DNA of 6,133 bases from JAVBUZ01 sp031554725 (lineage in GTDB: Bacteria; Bacillota; Clostridia; Lachnospirales; Lachnospiraceae): positions 1 to 6,133 of the forward strand of contig JAVBUZ010000130.1 in NCBI GenBank assembly GCA_031554725.1, read 5' to 3'. This document shows, piece by piece, positions 1-5,254 of the stretch. Below the pieces are notes generated by a model that was given only the letters and a program-made list of their open reading frames with translations, had not been told where the DNA came from and made no database searches. The translations under genes were made by a program, and so were the position numbers. The first letter of the stretch is position 1, and the number at the start of each line of letters is the position of its first letter.

Positions 1-1645
1 CTGTTTCTCTAGAAATAATCTTTCCACCCACGGCTGCCTGAATTGGAATTTCAAACAGATGTCTTGGAATTTCATCCTTTAGCTTTTCACACATCTTTTT
101 ACCTCTTTCATATGCACTTTCAGCATGTACTATGAAAGACAAGGCATCTACCTCTTCATGATTAATTAAAATATCCAATTTTACTAACTTTGATTCTTCA
201 TAACCCTTTAGCTCATAATCGAAAGATGCATAGCCCTTGGAACGAGACTTTAGCGCATCAAAAAAGTCATAAATAATTTCATTTAAAGGAAGCTCATAGC
301 GAAGAAGTGCCCTAGAGGCTTCCATGTATTCCATTCCTAAATACCTACCACGTCTTTCCTGACAAAGCTCCATAATCGAACCGATAAACTCTGTTGTCAC
401 CATAATCTCCGCACTAACAATTGGTTCTTCCATATAGTCAATTTCTGTAGGATCAGGTAAGTTGGATGGGTTGGTTAGTTCTATCACCTCACCATTTATC
501 TTATATACCTTATATATTACGCTGGGCGCAGTGGTAACTAAATCTAAGTTATACTCACGCTCTAATCTTTCCTGAATAATTTCCAAATGTAAAAGACCTA
601 AAAATCCACAACGATAACCAAAGCCCAAAGCAATGGAGGTTTCTGGTTCATAGTTTAAGGAAGCATCATTAAGCTGTAATTTCTCAAGGGCATCTCTTAA
701 ATCTGGATATTTTGCGCCATCCGCTGGGTACAAGCCACAATAAACCATAGACTGTACTTTTTTGTAGCCTGGAAGAGGCTGAGCACAGGGATTATGGATA
801 TCTGTTATCGTATCACCAACTGCCGTGTCCTTAACATTTTTAATGGACGCAGTAAAGTAGCCAACCATACCAGCAGATAGCTTTTCGCAAGGAATAAACT
901 GTCCAGGGCCAAAGTAACCAACCTCTACTACGTCAGCCTTGGCACCAGTTGCCATCATACGCACACTACTGCCCTTTTTGATGGTACCCTCCATAATACG
1001 GCAAAATACAATAACACCCTTATATGGGTCATATAGAGAGTCAAAAATAAGTGCCTGTAGCGCTCCATTTTTATCGCCCTTTGGTGACGGTATTTTTTTC
1101 ACTACTTGTTCTAAAACCTCTTCAATACCAATGCCATTTTTGGCAGAAATCAGAGGTGCATCATGAGCTTCAATGCCGATAACATCCTCAATTTCTTGAA
1201 TAACTCTTTCTGGATCTGCACTTGGTAAATCAATTTTATTAATAACAGGGAAAACGTCTAGATTATGGTCTAAGGCCAGATAAACGTTTGCCAAGGTCTG
1301 AGCCTCAATTCCTTGGGCAGCATCTACCACCAAAATAGCGCCATCACAAGCGGCTAGAGAACGGCTTACCTCATAATTAAAATCCACGTGTCCCGGGGTA
1401 TCAATTAGATTAAATACATATTCTTCCCCATCCTGGGCTTTATAAACGATACGTACGGTTTGCGCCTTGATGGTAATTCCTCTTTCTCGTTCCAGTTCCA
1501 TGTTATCTAGGACCTGTGCCTGCATCTCTCGATTGGTAAGTAGTCCTGTTTTTTCTATAATACGGTCCGCAAGTGTAGATTTGCCGTGGTCAATGTGTGC
1601 TACGATGCAAAAATTACGAATCTTGCTCTGATCAATTCCTGACAT
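1..1645 (-). CDS. lepA: Elongation factor 4 (LepA), translational GTPase, 3' end cut off
   Basis: LepA/EF4 is a ribosome-binding GTPase related to EF-G; the family is linked to back-translocation and to efficient initiation or 30S biogenesis. My reading of the minus strand gives 548 uninterrupted codons. The N-terminus carries the P-loop AHIDHGKST (residues 16-24), the switch I part ERERGITI (52-59), the G3 motif DTPGH (82-86), the G4 motif NKID (136-139) and a later SAK motif. Downstream, YRCGFLGLLHLEIIQERLE and a TTAPSVIYKV stretch are typical EF4 domain III/IV sequence. The reading frame leaves the window after GGKIISRET, so about 50 residues of the LepA-specific C-terminal domain are missing (the family is about 600 residues). 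The ATG at 1645-1643 has GGAGG 7-8 bases upstream, and MSGIDQSKIRNF is a normal LepA beginning. It lies 116 bases downstream of spoIIP and appears to have its own promoter. Identification is secure from the motifs; nothing looks broken. Confidence 0.97.
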   Translation of the reverse strand, partial: MSGIDQSKIRNFCIVAHIDHGKSTLADRIIEKTGLLTNREMQAQVLDNMELERERGITIKAQTVRIVYKAQDGEEYVFNLIDTPGHVDFNYEVSRSLAACDGAILVVDAAQGIEAQTLANVYLALDHNLDVFPVINKIDLPSADPERVIQEIEDVIGIEAHDAPLISAKNGIGIEEVLEQVVKKIPSPKGDKNGALQALIFDSLYDPYKGVIVFCRIMEGTIKKGSSVRMMATGAKADVVEVGYFGPGQFIPCEKLSAGMVGYFTASIKNVKDTAVGDTITDIHNPCAQPLPGYKKVQSMVYCGLYPADGAKYPDLRDALEKLQLNDASLNYEPETSIALGFGYRCGFLGLLHLEIIQERLEREYNLDLVTTAPSVIYKVYKINGEVIELTNPSNLPDPTEIDYMEEPIVSAEIMVTTEFIGSIMELCQERRGRYLGMEYMEASRALLRYELPLNEIIYDFFDALKSRSKGYASFDYELKGYEESKLVKLDILINHEEVDALSFIVHAESAYERGKKMCEKLKDEIPRHLFEIPIQAAVGGKIISRET

Positions 1646-1650
1646 TTTGT

Positions 1651-1656
1651 TCCTCC
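1651..1656 (-). promoter_or_regulatory. Ribosome binding site of lepA
   Basis: On the minus strand, AGGAGG-type sequence (GGAGGA read towards the gene at 1656-1651) ends 5 bases before the ATG. It matches the anti-Shine-Dalgarno sequence well and fixes the lepA start. Confidence 0.85.
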
Positions 1657-1705
1657 ATACTTTCAAAGTCTGGTATCTTTATAATCCGACTTTTTATCGT
1701 GTCTA

Positions 1706-1734
1706 ATTGTACCAAACTTCACGCATGGATGCAA
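1706..1734 (-). promoter_or_regulatory. Candidate sigma-A promoter of lepA (extended -10)
   Basis: In the spacer between spoIIP and lepA the minus strand has TACAAT (1711-1706) preceded by TGG, giving an extended -10 (TGnTACAAT). A weak -35, TTGCAT (1734-1729), lies exactly 17 bases upstream. Transcription would start near 1699, giving a leader of about 55 bases. The -10 is good (5 of 6 plus TG) but the -35 matches only 3 of 6. This would let lepA be expressed in growing cells independently of the sporulation genes upstream, which fits its housekeeping role. The promoter is inferred from pattern and position only. Confidence 0.6.
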
Positions 1735-1761
1735 GGAATTTACTACATCAATTGCGCCATT

Positions 1762-3051
1762 TTATTCTGTTTTGGATAAAACCATATTTAAAATATGGGC
1801 AAGTGGATCACAGGTATTCATGGCCTCCTCCACTGTTGTATTTTCATCCCCAAGTTCAATGAGCAAAGTACGAGGAAGAAGATGCATATTATATCTGTAG
1901 CCTTTTAAATATATTTTTCTAGTAAGTCCTGGATAATATTCCCCGGCCTTTACTTGCATTTGAAAGGAGAAGGCAAGGTTATCGTCTAGATTGGGGTTTT
2001 CCAGATAGGTGATATTCCCCGTTTTACGCGTCCTACTTAGTCCATTAAAAAGCATAAAGGTTGCCATCGGTCTTCCATCTATTTCTACCGCTCGCCTTGT
2101 ACCCTTTGCACCTGAATCTCTATGTAAATCTATAATCACCTCAATACTGGGATTTTCCTCTAGTAGCTTTTCAATTGCCGGGAGGGACTTTGCATAGGCC
2201 TCATCCCTAATGGTGTCATATTCCGCTGTGTGATGTAACACATTATAGCCATACTCCTGACTTAAAATTTCTCCTAACCGTTCTCCTACCCCAACAACAC
2301 TTTGACTAGCATCACCTGGCGTCGAATCCGCAAAGGCTTCTTTGGAATGGGTATGATAAATAAGTATTTGTGGGGCATCTTGCTTCTTCTGAATCGAAAT
2401 ATCTTTTTCTAACAGCTTTTGGGCATTCAATTGGTCACTACCAGCCATGGTTGTTGCGTCGATGGCATAGAAGGTTGACACTAAGGTCTCATATTGCTTC
2501 ATGGCTTCCCAATCAAAATGATTTATCTTTTCATGAGGTATAAAAGCGTTGGCCAAATTTGAATTTTCCTGTAAGAATAGCTCTTCTAAAGAAGGCTGTT
2601 GTTGCTCCTGTATTATTTCCCTTTGGTTTTCCTCTAAGGCATATTCTTCTAAACTATGCTGGGACTCATCCTCCTGCGAAGAATGCTGGGCTTCTTCCAT
2701 TCCCTCCTCAAGCAAAAGTTGATAGGTCACATCATCTTCAATTTCTATTGTCGGTTTTTCTCTTTCACTATAATATCCATAAATAGGAATCTCCTTTAGC
2801 ACATTTACTGCTAATATTTCTCTTGGTGTTACTGCTAAATTGTCCTCCACGCAAAAAGAAAAAAAGGGCAGAAAAACCTCCAGCGTTTGCTGTAATGCTT
2901 TTTCTGCCATATAATTTTCCAGCACATCAAGTAGTGACAACGCATCTTTTTCTTTTCTTGCATTTACCGCTGCTAAAATCATTATGCAAGCGCCAAAAAG
3001 AATTCCATATATAATCCATTTCTTTTTTACAAATTTTACCCAATTTTTCAT
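1762..3051 (-). CDS. spoIIP: Stage II sporulation protein P (SpoIIP), septal peptidoglycan hydrolase
   Basis: SpoIIP is the membrane-anchored amidase and endopeptidase of the SpoIID-SpoIIM-SpoIIP machine, which thins the septum and drives engulfment of the forespore. The 429-residue protein has a short basic N-terminus, one membrane segment (about 13-29, IIYGILFGACIMILAAV), an extracytoplasmic region, then the catalytic domain from about 228 to the end. Family hallmarks are YHTHSKEAF (232-240; H233, H235 and E238 are likely active-site or metal residues), IDLHRDSGAKGTRR (307-320; H310), YRYNMHLLPRTLLIELGDENTT (starting at 385; H390 and E399) and VEEAMNT (407-413). Between membrane segment and hydrolase lies a low-complexity linker (about 103-166) rich in Glu and Gln, with an imperfect repeat. 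The ATG start is preceded by GAGGGG (3066-3061). It begins 44 bases after gpr, as in other spore formers, so it is probably cotranscribed with gpr and may also have its own mother-cell promoter. I see no terminator after it. Confidence 0.96.
   Translation of the reverse strand: MKNWVKFVKKKWIIYGILFGACIMILAAVNARKEKDALSLLDVLENYMAEKALQQTLEVFLPFFSFCVEDNLAVTPREILAVNVLKEIPIYGYYSEREKPTIEIEDDVTYQLLLEEGMEEAQHSSQEDESQHSLEEYALEENQREIIQEQQQPSLEELFLQENSNLANAFIPHEKINHFDWEAMKQYETLVSTFYAIDATTMAGSDQLNAQKLLEKDISIQKKQDAPQILIYHTHSKEAFADSTPGDASQSVVGVGERLGEILSQEYGYNVLHHTAEYDTIRDEAYAKSLPAIEKLLEENPSIEVIIDLHRDSGAKGTRRAVEIDGRPMATFMLFNGLSRTRKTGNITYLENPNLDDNLAFSFQMQVKAGEYYPGLTRKIYLKGYRYNMHLLPRTLLIELGDENTTVEEAMNTCDPLAHILNMVLSKTE
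2560..2661 (-). repeat. Imperfect internal repeat in the SpoIIP linker
   Basis: Within SpoIIP, residues 131-143 (QHSLEEYALEENQ) and 152-164 (QPSLEELFLQENS) share the pattern Q-x-SLEE-x-x-L-x-EN, offset by 21 residues. The stretch between and before them (from about 111) is also dominated by Glu, Gln and Ser. It looks like a flexible, acidic spacer that expanded by partial duplication. It lies outside the membrane between anchor and catalytic domain. No function can be assigned from sequence. Confidence 0.6.
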
Positions 3052-3071
3052 CCAAACAGCCCCCTCGAGTA

Positions 3072-3101
3072 AATATATGCATCATGTCTTTGTTTCTATG
3101 C
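3072..3101 (-). promoter_or_regulatory. Candidate sigma-E-like promoter ahead of spoIIP
   Basis: On the minus strand CATATATT (3079-3072) matches the sigma-E -10 consensus CATACAnT at 7 of 8 positions. GCATAGA (3101-3095) lies 15 bases upstream, placing its ATA core 17 bases from the -10, within the usual 16-18. The -35 overlaps the gpr stop codon. In Bacillus subtilis spoIIP is transcribed in the mother cell by sigma-E, so a promoter here would make sense. Against it, the predicted start (about 3066) falls on the Shine-Dalgarno sequence, leaving almost no leader. The spacer is A+T-rich, so chance similarity is quite possible. Confidence 0.3.
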
Positions 3102-4010
3102 CAATTCTAGTGCAATGTTAATTGCCTCAGAAATGGTATAGCCCACCCTCTTTACTACTGCATCTATATCCTTACTAGTTACATACATATTGCTTAGCTC
3201 TGAGAAGGCTGCTGCGTGTTCACCAAAATAGCTATGGCGGTCAAAGCCACCCTCTTTGCTCATAGTTCTTTCTAAGGCATCACCCACGATAGTTCCCGCA
3301 TCAACTACGGTAGGAACACCGATAGCGATAACAGGTGCTCCAATGGTCTCCTCCGTCAAGGCATTTCGGTGGTTGCCTACGCCAGAGCCTGGGTGTATGC
3401 CTGTGTTGGTTATTTGAATGGTTCGATTCAAACGCTTCGTGCTTCTAGAAGCCAAGGCATCAATTACAATAATCGCATTGGGTTTGGTCTGTTCAACAAC
3501 ACCTTTAATAATCTCTGCCGTTTCCATTCCTGTTTTTGCAGTAACACCAGGTTCAATACTACTTACCATATGAATGCGTGGCTTGCTATAGGCCGCCTTT
3601 CCATACTCTCTTACCACATGACGGGTAATAAATAAATTATCAACCACATTGGGACCTAGTGCATCGGCGGTTACATCTCTATTTCCTAACCCTACCACAA
3701 GTAATGATTGTTCTTTTTCTATTTCCGGAATAATTCCTCGTAGCTGCTTGGCTAGGCTTTCTGATATTTCCCGATGATAATCCTCATCCGGCTCAAGCAT
3801 AGCCGGAGCCTCAATGGTAATATAAACCCCAATTGGCTTCCCCATTGCCTTTGCCGCATTTTTGGTGTCAATTGTCACCTTGGTAATTCGAATATCCGTC
3901 TCTTCATCATAATCTTCATCGACCTTCACTCCACGCAAACTACCGTCTGCATCCTTAATGCTCTCTCTTGCTTCTAACGCTAAGTCTGTTCTTACCTGAA
4001 AACCGCTCAT
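3096..4010 (-). CDS. gpr: Germination protease Gpr (SASP endopeptidase, family A25)
   Basis: Gpr starts the degradation of the small acid-soluble proteins that coat spore DNA once germination begins; it is made in the forespore as an inactive zymogen. The 304-residue product shows the self-processing-like sequence VRTDLALEARE (6-16), LLVVGLGNRDVTADALGP (103-120), MVSSIEPGVTAKTGMETAEI (starting at 148), VIDALASRS (182-190) and GIHPGSGVGNHR (204-215), all characteristic of Gpr. D116 and D184 are my candidates for the two essential aspartates described in the Bacillus enzyme. Only five residues precede VRTDL, against about 16 in Bacillus, and the whole protein is shorter than the roughly 370-residue Bacillus protein. 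The start is firm: AGAAGGGG (4026-4019) is 8 bases upstream, and an in-frame stop at 4046-4044 follows with no ATG, GTG or TTG between it and the start. It is the first gene of the gpr-spoIIP pair and divergent from rpsT. Confidence 0.97.
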   Translation of the reverse strand: MSGFQVRTDLALEARESIKDADGSLRGVKVDEDYDEETDIRITKVTIDTKNAAKAMGKPIGVYITIEAPAMLEPDEDYHREISESLAKQLRGIIPEIEKEQSLLVVGLGNRDVTADALGPNVVDNLFITRHVVREYGKAAYSKPRIHMVSSIEPGVTAKTGMETAEIIKGVVEQTKPNAIIVIDALASRSTKRLNRTIQITNTGIHPGSGVGNHRNALTEETIGAPVIAIGVPTVVDAGTIVGDALERTMSKEGGFDRHSYFGEHAAAFSELSNMYVTSKDIDAVVKRVGYTISEAINIALELA

Positions 4011-4076
4011 TGACTTTACCCCTTCTATTGATGTATCTTTAAACTATATTTTTAACCAAAATAGAGAAATTATGTA

Positions 4077-4105
4077 TTGACATATAAGAAAACTTATCTT
4101 ACAAT
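4077..4105 (+). promoter_or_regulatory. Strong sigma-A promoter of rpsT
   Basis: A perfect -35 TTGACA (4077-4082) and a -10 TACAAT (4100-4105; 5 of 6) are separated by the optimal 17 bases. Transcription should start at about 4111-4112, giving a leader of about 86 bases before the rpsT start. The strength suits a ribosomal protein gene. It overlaps the candidate gpr promoter on the other strand. Confidence 0.85.
4084..4097. repeat. Short perfect inverted repeat inside the rpsT promoter spacer
   Basis: ATAAG-AAAA-CTTAT is a perfect 5-base inverted repeat with a 4-base centre, lying wholly between the -35 and -10 of the rpsT promoter. It is a position where a repressor or other dimeric regulator could bind. 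It is too short and A+T-rich to be called an operator on its own. Confidence 0.3.
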
Positions 4106-4183
4106 GATATGCGTATGTTTACATTAGTCGTCCGTGTCTGGCTTTAATGAAACATTTTCTTAAAAACGTTGATTATAGAAAAT

Positions 4184-4191
4184 GGGAGGTG
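4184..4191 (+). promoter_or_regulatory. Ribosome binding site of rpsT, fixes a TTG start
   Basis: GGGAGGTG is close to a full Shine-Dalgarno match and ends 6 bases before TTG at 4198-4200. The spacing and the following S20 N-terminus (ANIKSAKKR) show that TTG is the real start codon. Confidence 0.88.
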
Positions 4192-4197
4192 TAGATC

Positions 4198-4461
4198 TTG
4201 GCAAACATCAAATCTGCAAAAAAGAGAATCTTAGTAACACAAACAAAGACCGATAGAAATAAAGCTATCAAATCTGCTACAAAAACTTCAATCAAAAAAG
4301 TTATTGCTGCAATTGAGTCTGGCGATAAGGCTGCTGCTTCAGCTGCTTTAGTTGCTGCTACAAGTGAAATTGATAGTGCTGCTAAAAAGGGAATTTACCA
4401 CAAAAACAATGCTGCTAGAAAAGTTTCCCGTTTAGCAAAAGCTGTTAATCAGATGGCTTAA
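4198..4461 (+). CDS. rpsT: 30S ribosomal protein S20
   Basis: S20 is a small, basic primary binding protein of 16S rRNA that stabilises the body of the 30S subunit. The 87-residue product starts ANIKSAKKRILVTQTKTDRN, continues with a Lys/Ala-rich helical body and ends in KGIYHKNNAARKVSRLAKAV plus four residues, which is the family signature; its length is normal (85-90). The start codon is TTG, supported by the strong ribosome binding site. Alanine is encoded mostly by GCT, consistent with a highly expressed gene. It forms a single-gene unit with its own near-consensus promoter and an immediate terminator, divergent from gpr. In Escherichia coli rpsT also starts with UUG, and that codon contributes to S20 autoregulation. 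Whether this applies here is unknown. Confidence 0.98.
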   Translation: MANIKSAKKRILVTQTKTDRNKAIKSATKTSIKKVIAAIESGDKAAASAALVAATSEIDSAAKKGIYHKNNAARKVSRLAKAVNQMA

Positions 4462-4490
4462 TATTTATTAAACAATAAATTAAAACAAAG

Positions 4491-4524
4491 AAAAACACTC
4501 AAACCGTCATTTGAGTGTTTTTTT
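4491..4524. terminator. Bidirectional intrinsic terminator between rpsT and tcdA
   Basis: A perfect 13-base stem (AAAAACACTCAAA, 4491-4503, with its complement at 4510-4522) encloses a 6-base loop CCGTCA. On the plus strand the hairpin runs into an unbroken T tract up to 4524, terminating rpsT 30 bases after its stop. On the minus strand the hairpin is followed by TTTTTCTTTGTTTTAA, a reasonable U tract, directly after the tcdA stop. The last bases of the plus-strand T tract overlap that stop codon. One structure therefore probably serves both convergent units. Confidence 0.9.
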
Positions 4525-5233
4525 ATTTTAACAAATCTTTTATTACCTCACTAGCAATAATAAGCCCCGCAGTGGCTGGTACAAAGGCCGTACTTCCTGG
4601 GGTTCCTCTTCTAGTTGTAGCCTCCTGCGTTCCAATCGCAAGGGGTGAAATCGGGTCTTCCTTGGAATATACCACCTTAAGCTTCTTTACCCCTCGATGC
4701 TTTAGCTCCCTCCTCATAACCTTGGCCAAAGGACATACACTGGTCTTATAAATATCAGTCACTTCTAGCATGGTTGGATTTAGCTTGTTGCCAGTTCCCA
4801 TGCTACTTATGTGCATAATGTTCATCTGCTCTAAGCGCAAAGCCAAATCAATTTTAGCCGTTACCGTATCAATGGCATCCACCACATAATCATATTCTGC
4901 AAAGGAAAACTCATCTGCCTTCTCTGGCAGATAAAAGGTTGTATATCCACGCACACAGCAATCCTTGTTAATGCTTGCGATGCGCTCTTTCATGACATCC
5001 ACCTTGTACTTACCAAGGGTGTCATAGGTAGCAATAATCTGTCTATTAATATTGGACTCACAAACCGTATCATTATCAATTAAGTCTAGTGCCCCTACGC
5101 CACTTCTAGCTAAGGCCTCTGCGACATAGCCACCTACACCACCAATGCCAAAAATAGCCACTCTCTTGTTATTTAAGCTATCAATGCCCTCTTCTCCAAG
5201 TAGCATTGCGGTTCTTAAAAATTGCTCTTTCAC
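4523..5233 (-). CDS. tcdA: tRNA threonylcarbamoyladenosine dehydratase (TcdA/CsdL, E1-like)
   Basis: TcdA uses ATP to dehydrate t6A at position 37 of ANN-decoding tRNAs, forming the cyclic ct6A. The 236-residue protein has the ThiF/MoeB/E1 Rossmann fold: GIGGVGGYVAEALARSGVG (29-47) binds ATP, D53-x-D55 and SNINRQ (60-65) complete the adenylation site, and VVDAIDTV is at 117-124. TcdA-specific features are the N-terminal RTAMLLGEEGIDSL (7-20), SSMGTGNKLNPTMLEVTDI (143-161), SVCPLAKVMRREL (165-177; C167) and the C-terminal PGSTAFVPATAGLIIASEVI. There is no rhodanese or MoeZ-type extension, which argues against MoeB or ThiF proper. It is slightly shorter than the 268-residue E. coli enzyme. The start is GTG at 5233-5231, supported by AAGGTGG 6 bases upstream. 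It follows the EAL gene by 21 bases and is probably its cotranscribed partner. Assignment within the ThiF superfamily is strong but is based on motifs alone. Confidence 0.9.
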   Translation of the reverse strand: MKEQFLRTAMLLGEEGIDSLNNKRVAIFGIGGVGGYVAEALARSGVGALDLIDNDTVCESNINRQIIATYDTLGKYKVDVMKERIASINKDCCVRGYTTFYLPEKADEFSFAEYDYVVDAIDTVTAKIDLALRLEQMNIMHISSMGTGNKLNPTMLEVTDIYKTSVCPLAKVMRRELKHRGVKKLKVVYSKEDPISPLAIGTQEATTRRGTPGSTAFVPATAGLIIASEVIKDLLK

Positions 5234-5239
5234 CTGTTT

Positions 5240-5246
5240 CCACCTT
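5240..5246 (-). promoter_or_regulatory. Ribosome binding site of tcdA, fixes a GTG start
   Basis: AAGGTGG on the minus strand ends 6 bases before GTG (5233-5231). It lies in the 21-base gap after the stop of the upstream EAL gene, which supports translation of tcdA as the second gene of a shared message. Confidence 0.75.
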
Positions 5247-5254
5247 AACTATAT

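Larger units (their letters stand above)
4068..4112 (-). promoter_or_regulatory. Candidate forespore (sigma-G-like) promoter region of gpr
   Basis: Two overlapping candidates are visible on the minus strand. The first pairs a perfect GCATA -35 (4112-4108) with TCTTATA (4089-4083; 5 of 7 to CATnnTA), 18 bases apart. The second has a better -10, CATAATT (4074-4068; 6 of 7), but a poor -35, ATAAG (4097-4093), also 18 bases away. Gpr is a known sigma-G (and sigma-F) target in Bacillus, so a promoter is expected in this spacer. I cannot tell which candidate is used, or whether either is. Confidence 0.35.

Noticed and set aside
939..1166. Open plus-strand reading frame inside lepA
   Set aside because: It is antisense to well-conserved LepA codons, has no convincing ribosome binding site and resembles no family I know.
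1723..1732. Small palindrome GCATGGATGC in the spoIIP-lepA spacer as a terminator or operator
   Set aside because: The stem is only four base pairs with a two-base centre and no T tract, and it overlaps the presumed -35 of lepA. Too weak to call.
1597..1779. Open plus-strand frame spanning the lepA start and the spoIIP end
   Set aside because: It runs antisense through the lepA promoter and start, with no ribosome binding site and a Cys/Ile/Phe-rich random-looking product.
2559..3014. Plus-strand frames opposite the SpoIIP linker and N-terminus
   Set aside because: Their Pro/Leu/Phe-rich composition is the reverse complement of Glu/Gln/Lys codons in SpoIIP, so they are shadows.
3369..3977. 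Plus-strand frames opposite gpr
   Set aside because: Gpr is conserved along the whole stretch, and the opposite frames have no family features or translation signals.
4515..4751. Plus-strand frame just after the rpsT terminator
   Set aside because: It starts inside the terminator T tract and is antisense to conserved TcdA C-terminal codons.
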